From: JACPJP01 sp964650285
GTDB taxonomy: Archaea > Nanobdellota > Nanobdellia > Woesearchaeales > GW2011-AR4
DNA: 14,385 nucleotides
Direction of reading: 5' to 3'
Assembly: GCA_964650285.1 (NCBI GenBank)
Contig: CAZYSP010000015.1
Coordinates: 1 to 14,385 of the forward strand
Shown: in pieces, positions 1 through 6,570 of the stretch
Position numbering within the stretch: the stretch's first letter is position 1
Layout of the letters: each line of letters starts with the position of its first letter
Position numbers and translations under genes: made by a program
The notes under the pieces: generated by a model
Told to the model about the DNA's origin: nothing
The model's database searches: none
Seen by the model: only the letters and a program-made list of their open reading frames with translations

Positions 1-1394
1 TTCAATATATGTATAGCTTTGCCCATAGTCGCTTCTGATGCTTCCATTAAACTTTCACTTAATGTTGGATGAGGATGTATTGTTGAGGCCAAATCCTCAA
101 TAGTAGAATTCATTTTTATCGCTAAAGCTGCTTCACTTATAAGGTCTGATGCATCACTCCCAACAATTTGAACACCAATTATTTTATCATCTGCCTCATT
201 GGCAATAACTTTCACAAAACCCTGTGTTTCTTCTCTTGTCATTGCTCTGCTTGACACACTAAAAGGAAATTTTCCTATTTTTACTTTTAGTCCCTTATCT
301 TCTGCTTCCTCTTCGCTTAAACCTACACTGGCAATTTCGGGGTCTGTGAAGACAACAGCCGGTACAACAACATTCTCATAACTAACTTTTTCTCCGGCTA
401 TTATCCCTGCGGCGATTTTTCCCTGCATAGAAGCCTTATGAGCCAGCATAGGTCCTACAGAAACATCACCTATAGCATATATATTCTCATCATCAGTCAT
501 TAGATTCTTATCAACATCGACAAATTCTTTTTCGTTTAATTTTACTTTTGTATTTTCAAGTCCTAAATTTTTTGTGTTAGGATGTCTTCCCACTGCAACT
601 AAGACCTTATCTGCATCTAATAGAACCTTGCCTTTTTCTTTTGAATCTATTGCAATCTTATTATTTTCAATTTTATCTGCTTTTGTATTAAGATATATAT
701 TTACATCGAGCTTCTCAAGATTTTTTTGAACAACATTAACGGCATTTTTGTCAAATCCCGGTAAAATCTGGTCCTCCATCTCAACAATACTGACCTTGCT
801 TCCGAGTTTTGCATAGATTGTTCCGATCTCCAACCCTATATAACCTCCGCCAATGACAACAAGATTCTCTGGAATTTCTTTCAGATTCAATGCTTCTCTT
901 GAACTTATGATTTTCTTGCCATCAAATTTGAAGTTTGATAGCTCAACTGGTTTTGAACCTGTTGCAATTATTGCTTTTTTGAAGTTAATATGGGAAATGT
1001 TTTTTCCATTATTTATCTTTAACCTATTGGAATTCTCAAAAACAGCAGTTCCTTTGACAATTGTCACATTATTTTTCTTGCATAGGAATTCGGTACCTTT
1101 GTTAAGTTTGGAAACTATTCCATCTTTCCATTCCTGCATTTTAGAGAAATCTATTGTAACCTTGCCGGTTTTTATACCAATTTTAGAAGATTGTTTTATT
1201 TTATTAAACAAACCGGATGCAGAAATCATAGCTTTTGATGGGATGCAACCATAATTAAGGCATATTCCTCCCAGCTTATCATCATCAACCAAAACAACCT
1301 TTTTACCTAGCTGAGCTAGCCTTATAGCGGCCACATAACCTCCTGGACCTGCACCTATTACAACAACTTCAGTTCTGATGTCATTACTATTCAT
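1..1394 (-). CDS. lpdA: Dihydrolipoyl dehydrogenase (E3), C-terminus cut by window edge
   Basis: FAD-dependent pyridine nucleotide-disulfide oxidoreductase that reoxidises dihydrolipoyl groups of 2-oxoacid dehydrogenase or glycine cleavage complexes, using NAD+. I translated the reverse strand by hand: the frame stays open from the ATG at 1394 to the left edge, about 464 codons, so only the last few residues are missing. Seen: N-terminal FAD motif GAGPGG (residues 14-19); redox-active disulfide GGICLNYGC with Cys45 and Cys50, followed by IPSK; ATGSKP; NAD-binding GGGYIGLEIG; second FAD motif with YAIGDV; C-terminal HPHPTLSE, carrying the catalytic His-Glu pair. No frameshift or missing catalytic residue. 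GAGGAG lies 5 nt before the ATG (1400-1405), which supports this start. The gene is divergent from the methyltransferase at 1496. The E1 and E2 partners are not in the window, so the complex it serves is unknown. Confidence 0.95.
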   Translation of the reverse strand, partial: MNSNDIRTEVVVIGAGPGGYVAAIRLAQLGKKVVLVDDDKLGGICLNYGCIPSKAMISASGLFNKIKQSSKIGIKTGKVTIDFSKMQEWKDGIVSKLNKGTEFLCKKNNVTIVKGTAVFENSNRLKINNGKNISHINFKKAIIATGSKPVELSNFKFDGKKIISSREALNLKEIPENLVVIGGGYIGLEIGTIYAKLGSKVSIVEMEDQILPGFDKNAVNVVQKNLEKLDVNIYLNTKADKIENNKIAIDSKEKGKVLLDADKVLVAVGRHPNTKNLGLENTKVKLNEKEFVDVDKNLMTDDENIYAIGDVSVGPMLAHKASMQGKIAAGIIAGEKVSYENVVVPAVVFTDPEIASVGLSEEEAEDKGLKVKIGKFPFSVSSRAMTREETQGFVKVIANEADDKIIGVQIVGSDASDLISEAALAIKMNSTIEDLASTIHPHPTLSESLMEASEATMGKAIHIL

Positions 1395-1459
1395 CTTGTC
1401 TCCTCTAGTAGCTATATATTATTAATAAATCTAACGCTTTATTCAACAGAAAATGGGAA

Positions 1460-1471
1460 ACTTTAAAAAGT
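1460..1471. promoter_or_regulatory. Near-palindromic TATA element between divergent genes
   Basis: The sequence ACTTTAAAAAGT reads as a TATA box on both strands. On the + strand its centre lies about 30 nt before the methyltransferase ATG at 1496, with purine-rich GGGAAA just upstream as a possible BRE; this predicts a leaderless transcript. On the - strand it would start a transcript near 1440, giving lpdA a leader of about 45 nt that contains its Shine-Dalgarno sequence. A second AT-rich stretch at 1411-1430 could instead serve lpdA. Inferred from spacing only. Confidence 0.45.
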
Positions 1472-1495
1472 TATTATTTACACTATTTTAACTAA

Positions 1496-2359
1496 ATGGC
1501 TATGAGTATGACTACGCAACAACCAAAATCGTGGAAGCCGGATAGACCAGTTTCTAGAGGTGCCACAGCATTCCATACTGCTGTTATTGATGCATCATGG
1601 AACCATAACTGTCTGGATGAGCTTATCTCTATTGCCAAACCAAATATCCATGAAAATAACATAGTTGTCGACTTTGGGGCCGGCACAGGTACATCTTCTA
1701 TTAGGATTCTACAGAAAATGAAAACTAAGATAAAATTATGGTTGGTAGATAATTCTCCNNNNNNNNNNNNNNNNNNNNNNNNNNNNNNNNNNNNNNNNNN
1801 NNNNNNNNNNNNNNNNNNNNNNNNNNNNNNNNNNNNNNNNNNNNNNNNNNNNNNNNNNAGCGGAAATATTACTAGGGAAGGCAGACAAAAAGGTGCCCTT
1901 ATGCTTGATTCAACAGTATATAGAGTCCATGACATAGCTGTAGAAATTATACGTAAAAATTCTAGATTCTCAAAATACAGGAAAGGCCTTAATGAACGTA
2001 TAAAAGCCCAGATAGCCCAAAGAAAATTTATTTTTCCCTACCCAAGACCCATGCAGGATTACTTAAAGGCTTTAAAGCAAGCGGGCTTTAAATATATAGA
2101 ACCATATTATAAATGTTTTAAGCTCAAATACGATGATTGGCTTAAATTCTTAAGAGTCAGAAGATTGCAAGCTGGAATTTTACCGGAAGTTGGAGGAAAA
2201 GAACCCTCACCAGAAGAAGAAAAAGACAGGGACACTTTGATTACAATGGCTGCGCATAAACTGTTTAAAGAACTGGAAACCTTGAATCCTCTTGCAGACG
2301 ACAAAAGCTATCAATGTGAATGGGTCTATTTTGTAGCAACAAAAAATAATATATCATAA
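1496..2359 (+). CDS. Class I SAM-dependent methyltransferase, interrupted by assembly gap
   Basis: Probable S-adenosylmethionine-dependent methyltransferase of unknown substrate. Motif I, the SAM-binding glycine loop VVDFGAGTG, is at residues 57-65, and a following acidic strand (LWLVDNS, residues 81-87) ends at the gap. The part after the gap resumes at SGNITREG and has a helical, lysine-rich C-terminal region to a TAA at 2357-2359. The run of 100 N happens to keep one open frame, but 100 N is a common placeholder for gaps of unknown size. Class I enzymes normally have about 65-80 residues between these two points, and only about 34 are allowed for here, so true gene and protein are probably longer. 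ATG 1496 is chosen because the TATA-like element at 1460-1471 predicts a start at or near it; ATG 1502 or 1508 are possible. There is no Shine-Dalgarno. The SDR gene follows after 2 nt, so the two are probably co-transcribed. Confidence 0.75.
   Translation: MAMSMTTQQPKSWKPDRPVSRGATAFHTAVIDASWNHNCLDELISIAKPNIHENNIVVDFGAGTGTSSIRILQKMKTKIKLWLVDNSXXXXXXXXXXXXXXXXXXXXXXXXXXXXXXXXXXSGNITREGRQKGALMLDSTVYRVHDIAVEIIRKNSRFSKYRKGLNERIKAQIAQRKFIFPYPRPMQDYLKALKQAGFKYIEPYYKCFKLKYDDWLKFLRVRRLQAGILPEVGGKEPSPEEEKDRDTLITMAAHKLFKELETLNPLADDKSYQCEWVYFVATKNNIS
1759..1858. other. Assembly gap of 100 N
   Basis: Exactly 100 consecutive N lie inside the methyltransferase gene. The round number suggests a scaffolding placeholder, so real distance and reading frame across it are not known. 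Confidence 0.98.
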
Positions 2360-2361
2360 AA

Positions 2362-3096
2362 ATGTTAAAAGGAAAAACTGCATTAATTACTGGAGCATCC
2401 AGGGGTATTGGAGAATCTATTGCTATTGAATTTGCTAAAAATAATGCAAATGTCATTATTAATTATTATAATAATCTAAAAGAAGCTCAACATGTAGTCG
2501 ATAAGGTAAAGAAGTATGGTGTTGAAAGTTTAGCAGTTAAAGCAGATGTGTCAAATTTTGATGAAGTAAATCAAATGGCTGACACAATCAAGAAAAAATT
2601 TGGAAAAATGGACATCCTAGTTAACAACGCCGGAATTGTAAAAGATAGAACATTAAAAAATATGACTGCGGATGAATGGAATGCAGTTATAAATACAAAT
2701 CTTAATGGTGTTTTTTATGTGACCAAATCCATTTTGCCTTTAATGGAGATGGGTGGAAGAATAATAAGCATATCATCCATAATTGGTCAATATGGGAATT
2801 TTGGGCAGTGTAATTATGCAGCCGCTAAAGCAGGCATTATAGGGTTTACAAAATCTTTGGCAAAAGAGCTCGGCAAAAAGAAGATAACAGTAAACGCTGT
2901 TGCCCCGGGTTTTGTAAAAACCAGTATAACAAAAGATATACCTTTTTTCAGGAAAAAAATAATAAATTATATGACTCCATTAAAAGAAGAAGCCGAACCA
3001 GAAGATATCGCTAATGTTATCACATTTTTGGCATCAGATAAAGCCAGATATATTACTGGTGCTGTAATAAATATTGATGGAGGCTTAGCATTCTGA
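2362..3096 (+). CDS. FabG-like short-chain dehydrogenase/reductase
   Basis: NAD(P)-dependent SDR that closely resembles 3-oxoacyl-ACP reductase (FabG), which reduces beta-ketoacyl thioesters to beta-hydroxyacyl thioesters. The 244 residues match the family length. Seen: cofactor loop TGASRGIG at 10-17, NNAG at 88-91, catalytic Asn113, Ser139, Tyr152 and Lys156 (NYAAAKAG, very like bacterial FabG), PGFVKT near 190 and the C-terminal INIDGG. All catalytic residues are present. The start is 2 nt after the methyltransferase stop and has no good ribosome binding site of its own, so expression probably depends on the upstream gene. No other fatty acid synthesis gene is nearby. The substrate could therefore be an acyl-ACP, acyl-CoA or another ketone, and a specific FabG assignment is not justified. 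Sure of the SDR family, moderately sure of a FabG-like role. Confidence 0.9.
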   Translation: MLKGKTALITGASRGIGESIAIEFAKNNANVIINYYNNLKEAQHVVDKVKKYGVESLAVKADVSNFDEVNQMADTIKKKFGKMDILVNNAGIVKDRTLKNMTADEWNAVINTNLNGVFYVTKSILPLMEMGGRIISISSIIGQYGNFGQCNYAAAKAGIIGFTKSLAKELGKKKITVNAVAPGFVKTSITKDIPFFRKKIINYMTPLKEEAEPEDIANVITFLASDKARYITGAVINIDGGLAF

Positions 3097-3121
3097 ATCA
3101 GAACTGTCCTATAAAAACCCA

Positions 3122-3136
3122 TATATTTATATATAA
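3122..3136 (+). promoter_or_regulatory. TATA-box promoter for the TRAM gene
   Basis: An AT-only stretch containing TTTATATA (3126-3133) sits about 80 nt before the TRAM ATG. The usual archaeal spacing of about 26 nt predicts a transcript start near 3155, exactly where the leader hairpin begins. TATAAAA at about 3110-3116 is an alternative box. Confidence 0.55.
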
Positions 3137-3154
3137 CTCCCCCATTCTCAAGAG

Positions 3155-3186
3155 TAAGTTTTCTTAGGAATTTCTTAAGAAACTTA
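3155..3186 (+). promoter_or_regulatory. Leader hairpin at the predicted 5' end of the TRAM mRNA
   Basis: TAAGTTTTCTTA (3155-3166) pairs with TAAGAAACTTA (3176-3186), giving an 11-bp stem with one bulged T and a 9-nt loop. An overlapping perfect palindrome, TTTCTTAAGAAA (3171-3182), is a competing smaller fold. The hairpin ends 9 nt before GAGGT (3195-3199), the likely ribosome binding site. It could protect the 5' end or control translation. The pairing is seen; the function is inferred. Confidence 0.4.
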
Positions 3187-3210
3187 GAAAATGTGAGGTA
3201 GAAATAAAAT

Positions 3211-3579
3211 ATGTACAACCAAGATAGAGGACCCAGAAAGTTTGCTCCAGTTAACGTTGGAGACGAGCTGGATGTGAAGATAGAAGCTGTAGGCGAGAAG
3301 GGAGACGGTATTGCAAAGAAAGATGGCTTTGTTTTGTTTGTCCCAAACACAAAAGAAGGCCAGGAAGTGAAGATAAGAGTAACAAAAGTATTGCGAAAGG
3401 TAGGTTTTGCAGAAGTGGCTGGTGAAAGTGAAGGAGCTCCAAAAGAAGAAGCGAAGCCAGATGCGCAAACAGAAGAAAGTGCACCTGCACAAGAAGCAGA
3501 GCAACCTGCGGCTGAAGAGTCTGAAGAGCAAAAAGTAGAAGATACAGAAGATTTCGGAGAAGAAGAGAAGAAAGAATAA
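3211..3579 (+). CDS. TRAM-domain RNA-binding protein with acidic tail
   Basis: Small archaeal protein made of one TRAM domain (residues about 13-72) and a long acidic tail (about 73-122). TRAM is an OB-like beta-barrel that binds RNA; free-standing archaeal TRAM proteins are known as cold-shock-like RNA chaperones. Seen: VGDELDVKIEAVGEKGDGIA, the conserved glycine-rich loop, then FVLFVPNTKEGQEVKIRV and VLRKVGFAEV, all family-typical. The tail holds 18 Glu and 3 Asp in about 50 residues and is low-complexity, so it is probably disordered. GAGGT at 3195-3199 lies 11 nt before ATG 3211, a rather long spacing. The gene appears to be transcribed alone, with its own promoter and a T-rich stretch after the stop. 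The acidic tail is unusual next to the short TRAM proteins of other archaea and might restrain RNA binding or contact a protein partner; that is inference. Confidence 0.9.
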   Translation: MYNQDRGPRKFAPVNVGDELDVKIEAVGEKGDGIAKKDGFVLFVPNTKEGQEVKIRVTKVLRKVGFAEVAGESEGAPKEEAKPDAQTEESAPAQEAEQPAAEESEEQKVEDTEDFGEEEKKE

Positions 3580-3585
3580 ATTTAC

Positions 3586-3606
3586 TTCTTTTTATTTTGT
3601 TTTTTA
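3586..3606 (+). terminator. T-rich terminator after the TRAM gene
   Basis: Several T-tracts, including TTTTT and TTTTTT runs, begin 7 nt after the stop codon. Archaeal RNA polymerase terminates at such T-tracts without needing a hairpin. Confidence 0.45.
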
Positions 3607-3611
3607 ATTAA

Positions 3612-3620
3612 TTTTAAATA
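3612..3620 (+). promoter_or_regulatory. TATA-box promoter for thpR
   Basis: TTTTAAATA lies about 26 nt before ATG 3643, and no Shine-Dalgarno is present between them. This predicts transcription starting at or within a few bases of the ATG, a leaderless mRNA. Confidence 0.5.
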
Positions 3621-3642
3621 GATGCATCTTTAAATTCTTATT

Positions 3643-4182
3643 ATGAGGCTCTTCATAGCAATCAAAATCCCAGAAGACATAAAAGAATATTTGGCTAAAA
3701 TACAGGAAAAACTAGATGGCAATACTGCAAATAAGATTAAATGTGTAAATAAAGATCAAATTCATTTGACACTAAAATTTCTTGGGGATGTCCAACCTGA
3801 TAAGGTAGAAGAGATAAAAAATAACATCAAAAAAATAATTTTTGTCCCTTTCTCTGCTTATCTGGACAAAATTGGTGTTTTTCCAAGTGAAAATTACATA
3901 AGAGTTGTATGGGTGGGTTTAAAGCCAGAAGAGCCAATATTGGAGATACAAAAAGGTATTGATGAAAACTTAAAAAAATTATTCAAGAAAGAGAAAAGCT
4001 TCAAATCCCATCTTACCCTAGCAAGAGTTAAGTTTATTGACGATAAAAAGAAATTCGTGGACAAACTAAGAAATATAAAAATCGAAAATAAAAAAATGGA
4101 CATAAGCTGCTTTAAATTAATAAAAAGCACCTTAACCCCGCAAGGGCCAATTTATGAGGACTTGGAGGTATTTGGCAAATAA
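3643..4182 (+). CDS. thpR: RNA 2',3'-cyclic phosphodiesterase, 2'-5' RNA ligase family
   Basis: Member of the 2H phosphoesterase superfamily, LigT/ThpR branch. Family enzymes hydrolyse 2',3'-cyclic phosphate ends of RNA to 2'-phosphate, and some join tRNA halves through a 2'-5' bond in vitro. The two signature HxT motifs are both present: HLTL at residues 41-44 and HLTLAR at 123-128. The N-terminal MRLFIAI and the C-terminal STLTPQGPIYE are also typical. The length of 179 residues is normal for the family. The start is fixed by a TATA element about 26 nt upstream. It sits between two other RNA-related genes (TRAM and S2) but each has its own promoter, so they need not form an operon. Family assignment is firm; the cellular RNA substrate is not known. 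Confidence 0.93.
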   Translation: MRLFIAIKIPEDIKEYLAKIQEKLDGNTANKIKCVNKDQIHLTLKFLGDVQPDKVEEIKNNIKKIIFVPFSAYLDKIGVFPSENYIRVVWVGLKPEEPILEIQKGIDENLKKLFKKEKSFKSHLTLARVKFIDDKKKFVDKLRNIKIENKKMDISCFKLIKSTLTPQGPIYEDLEVFGK

Positions 4183-4190
4183 AGAAACCT

Positions 4191-4200
4191 TTTTAAATAA
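4191..4200 (+). promoter_or_regulatory. TATA-box promoter for rps2
   Basis: TTTTAAATAA (core TTTAAATA, 4192-4199) begins 9 nt after the thpR stop. Standard archaeal spacing predicts a start near 4221, giving an mRNA leader of about 97 nt before ATG 4318. Confidence 0.55.
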
Positions 4201-4218
4201 GATATTCTTCCCAGAGTA

Positions 4219-4294
4219 TATTACCAACATGCAAACTGCGGTTTGCATAACGCTGCATGAGGTAATAAAAACTGCAGTTCATATTCTGAACTGT
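4219..4294 (+). promoter_or_regulatory. Structured leader RNA of rps2, candidate autoregulatory element
   Basis: Three perfect stems are visible. P1: TATTACC (4219-4225) with GGTAATA (4261-4267), beginning at the predicted transcript start. P2, inside P1: ATGCAAAC (4229-4236), loop TGCG, GTTTGCAT (4241-4248). P3: CAGTTCA (4275-4281), 5-nt loop, TGAACTG (4287-4293). AACTGC (4234-4239) in P2 can also pair with GCAGTT (4274-4279) at the base of P3, so alternative folds compete. The motif AAACTGCNGTT occurs twice (4233-4243 and 4269-4279). P3 ends 13 nt before the ribosome binding site. Autoregulation by ribosomal proteins through leader RNA is well known in bacteria and for archaeal L1; a case for archaeal S2 is my inference. 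Confidence 0.5.
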
Positions 4295-4306
4295 TATTCA
4301 AATTAA

Positions 4307-4313
4307 AGGTGAT
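4307..4313 (+). promoter_or_regulatory. Ribosome binding site that sets the rps2 start
   Basis: AGGTGAT matches the archaeal 16S rRNA 3' end and lies 4 nt before ATG 4318. An in-frame GTG at 4309 falls inside this site and so is not the start. Confidence 0.75.
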
Positions 4314-4317
4314 TATT

Positions 4318-4917
4318 ATGGCAGAAGAGAAATTTTTGGTACCTACAGAAGAGTATCTAAAGTCGGGAATACATATAGGTACAAAGTTTAAAACTAAATA
4401 CATGGAAAAACTCATCTACAAAACAAGGCCCGATGGTTTGTCAGTCCTAAACTTACAAAAGATTGATGAAAGATTAAACATAGCAGCCAAATTCTTAGCG
4501 CAATACAATCCGGAAGATATTTTAGTTGTTGGTAGAAGGGAAAGCGCATGGAAACCAATAAAAATGTTTAACAAGGTTACTGGAGCAAAGGTTTTTGCCG
4601 GCAGATATCCTCCAGGAATTTTAACAAATCCCAACTTAGACAATTACATTGAAGTCAAAGTCCTTCTAGCTGTTGACTCCGGACCGGATAGAAACGCTGT
4701 AATGGATGCCATAAAGATGGGCATTCCTGTTGTTGCAATATGCGACACAAATAATCAGTCAAACAATATAGATCTTGTAGTCCCAAGCAATAACAAGGGG
4801 AAAAAAAGCCTAGGTTTATTTTTCTGGATACTTGCAAGGGAGTATTTAAGAAACCGTGGAATTTTAAAGAAAAACGAAGAACTTAAGGAGAAAATAGAAG
4901 ACTTTACGGTGGAGTAA
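4318..4917 (+). CDS. rps2: Small ribosomal subunit protein S2 (uS2), archaeal type
   Basis: Structural protein of the 30S subunit. The 199 residues match archaeal/eukaryotic-type S2 (SA) in length and sequence. Seen: LVPTEEYLKSGIHIGTKFKT near the N-terminus, RPDGLSVLNLQKIDERL, a RYPPGILTNP segment equivalent to the conserved RF-PGTLTNP, and IPVVAICDTNNQSNNIDLVV followed by NNKGKKSLGL. These are the most conserved family blocks. The bacterial coiled-coil insertion is absent, as expected. The start is ATG 4318 rather than GTG 4309 because the GTG is part of the ribosome binding site. In many archaea rps2 lies with rpl13, rps9, RNA polymerase subunit and enolase genes; here it stands alone behind its own promoter and a structured leader. 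It converges with gpsA, with only 30 nt between the two stop codons. Confidence 0.97.
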   Translation: MAEEKFLVPTEEYLKSGIHIGTKFKTKYMEKLIYKTRPDGLSVLNLQKIDERLNIAAKFLAQYNPEDILVVGRRESAWKPIKMFNKVTGAKVFAGRYPPGILTNPNLDNYIEVKVLLAVDSGPDRNAVMDAIKMGIPVVAICDTNNQSNNIDLVVPSNNKGKKSLGLFFWILAREYLRNRGILKKNEELKEKIEDFTVE

Positions 4918-4947
4918 TGGATTTATTAATTATCCGCCCCCAAATTT

Positions 4948-5934
4948 TTATTCTATTTTCAACAAATCTGATATGGCTTCTTTCAAATCTTTGTTTTTGT
5001 ACAGCACCCCATAAGCTTGTTCCGTTAAAGGCATATAAAAATTATTTTTTTTGCTGAACTCATAAACAGCCTTTGTTGTTTGTATACCTTCTGCAACCAT
5101 ACCTTTCATTTCTTTTCTGATATCTTCCATATTCTTTCCTTCTGCAATCCTTTCTCCAACAAGCCTGTTTCTGCTGTATTTGCTTGTACATGTTGCCACT
5201 AAATCACCTACACCAGCAAGACCATAGAAAGTTGCTCTTTTAGCCCCTAAAAGTCTCCCATAAGTGCTCATCTCCATTAATCCTAGTGTTATGATGCTTG
5301 CTTTTGTATTATCCCCATAACCTAAACCGTCACACACACCTGTTGCTAATGCTGCTATATTCTTCAAAGAGCCACAAACTTCCACTCCAATTACATCATC
5401 ATGTGTAAAAACCCTGAAGTAATCTGTATGAAATATTTTTTTAATATCTTTTAGACAGTCAACATTATTAGATGCTATAACCGTTGCTGTTGGCATTTTT
5501 CTGCTTACTTCTTCAGAATGATTAGGCCCTGAAAGAGATACTATTGAAACTTTATCAGGTAACTCCTCTTTAAGAACTTCTGACATTCTTTTGTAAGTTC
5601 CTACTTCTATACCTTTTGCAACATTAACAACAATATCGCAATTGATATGCTTAGAGTATTCTTTAGCTACCTCCCTTGTAAATTGTGCCGGAACAGCATT
5701 AATTACCACATCAGAATTTAAGATCGCTTTCTCTATAGAACTCTCAGCATAAACATTATTAGGTATTTTAATTCCTGGGAGATAGTTTTTACTCTCTCTT
5801 TTCTCATTAATAGATTGTACAATTTCTTTTTCTCTTGCCCATAAGGTAACATCATAGCCATTCTCAGCTACTAATACAGCCAAAGTCGTTCCCCAGCCTC
5901 CTGCTCCAATAATAGATATTTTTTTCATAGCCAT
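4948..5934 (-). CDS. gpsA: NAD(P)-dependent glycerol-3-phosphate dehydrogenase, bacterial type
   Basis: Reduces dihydroxyacetone phosphate to sn-glycerol-3-phosphate, the backbone precursor of bacterial phospholipids. With the start at 5934 the protein has 329 residues, normal for the family. Seen: Rossmann motif GAGGWGTTLA at 10-19 (often GAGSWGTALA), NVAKG with Lys107, SGPNHSEEV at 135-143, CGSLKN with the catalytic Lys191, GYGDNTKA, and GLAGVGDLVATCTSKYSRNR near 238-257. All expected substrate and cofactor residues are present. The frame could be extended to ATG 5973, but that would overlap the upstream acyltransferase; ATG 5934 starts 4 nt after its stop. ATG 5928 is also possible. It is last in an operon with two plsC genes. 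Archaea normally make sn-glycerol-1-phosphate with an unrelated enzyme, so this gene is probably of bacterial ancestry. Function is assigned with high confidence. Confidence 0.95.
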   Translation of the reverse strand: MAMKKISIIGAGGWGTTLAVLVAENGYDVTLWAREKEIVQSINEKRESKNYLPGIKIPNNVYAESSIEKAILNSDVVINAVPAQFTREVAKEYSKHINCDIVVNVAKGIEVGTYKRMSEVLKEELPDKVSIVSLSGPNHSEEVSRKMPTATVIASNNVDCLKDIKKIFHTDYFRVFTHDDVIGVEVCGSLKNIAALATGVCDGLGYGDNTKASIITLGLMEMSTYGRLLGAKRATFYGLAGVGDLVATCTSKYSRNRLVGERIAEGKNMEDIRKEMKGMVAEGIQTTKAVYEFSKKNNFYMPLTEQAYGVLYKNKDLKEAISDLLKIE

Positions 5935-5938
5935 TGTA

Positions 5939-6568
5939 TTAAAAATTATATTTTTGATTGCATAATCTTGCAATTTCTTTCATGGTCTCCTTTGTTATTT
6001 TTCTTAATAATGTTTTTGTTATCTTTTTATTATAATATTTTTTAAAATACATTGGCTTTCCTATATTCATTGTTGCTCTTTTTAATCTTGGTATATATTT
6101 ACCTTTTGGTAAAATTTCAAAAGTTCTGATTAATCCTACAGGCACTACAGGAACCTTTGCTGCTAAAGCCAACCTTACAATACCTGTTTTTCCTTTTTGC
6201 AGTTTTCCTGTTAATGTCCTTGTCCCTTCTGGATGAATCGCAATAATTTTTCCTTGCTTTAATGCCTTTACAGCCCATCTTAATGCTTCTTTACCGCCTG
6301 CCTGCCTGTCAAGAGGTATTGCGCCTGCCCATCTGTGCCACATTGATTTTATTGGATTGCTAAAATGCTCCTTTTTTGAAAGAAAATGCACTTTCCTATT
6401 CAAATGTGGAACTAAAGTACACATTATTATTAGATGATCCATATAGCTTGCATGATTGGCAACTACAATAAAAGCGCCCTTTTTGGGTAGATTTTCCAGT
6501 CCACCAACTTCTTTAACCCAAAGATTGACTATGGGTTTAAACATTACTTTAGCTATCGGGTAAACCAT
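5939..6568 (-). CDS. plsC: PlsC-like 1-acylglycerol-3-phosphate acyltransferase, copy 1
   Basis: Membrane-associated acyltransferase that typically moves an acyl chain from acyl-ACP or acyl-CoA to the sn-2 position of lysophosphatidic acid. The 209 residues contain the four family blocks: catalytic NHASYMD with His39 and Asp44 (HX4D), GAIPLDR near 82-88, HPEGTRT near 112-118 for phosphate binding, and KVPVVPVGL near 138-146. No clear transmembrane helix is visible, so it may sit on the membrane surface. The start ATG 6568 is 2 nt after the stop of copy 2, and gpsA follows after 4 nt, a tight operon. The C-terminal part (KKITKTLLRKITKETMKEIA) resembles copy 2 closely, so the pair looks like a tandem duplication that has diverged. 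The acyl donor and exact acceptor are unknown. Confidence 0.92.
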   Translation of the reverse strand: MVYPIAKVMFKPIVNLWVKEVGGLENLPKKGAFIVVANHASYMDHLIIMCTLVPHLNRKVHFLSKKEHFSNPIKSMWHRWAGAIPLDRQAGGKEALRWAVKALKQGKIIAIHPEGTRTLTGKLQKGKTGIVRLALAAKVPVVPVGLIRTFEILPKGKYIPRLKRATMNIGKPMYFKKYYNKKITKTLLRKITKETMKEIARLCNQKYNF

Positions 6569-6570
6569 TT

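Noticed and set aside
853..1254. 133-codon + strand open frame inside lpdA
   Set aside because: The reverse strand encodes a fully conserved dihydrolipoyl dehydrogenase here; the + strand product is a hydrophobic shadow.
1492..1935. 147-codon reverse open frame across the N run
   Set aside because: It is antisense to the methyltransferase, is open only because N codons are counted as sense, and has no family features.
3171..3182. Perfect 12-bp palindrome TTTCTTAAGAAA as an operator
   Set aside because: It lies inside the larger leader hairpin of the TRAM mRNA and is very AT-rich, so a separate operator cannot be argued.
4918..4947. Bidirectional terminator between rps2 and gpsA
   Set aside because: The 30-nt space has only short T-runs and no stem; termination probably extends into the opposite gene and cannot be placed.
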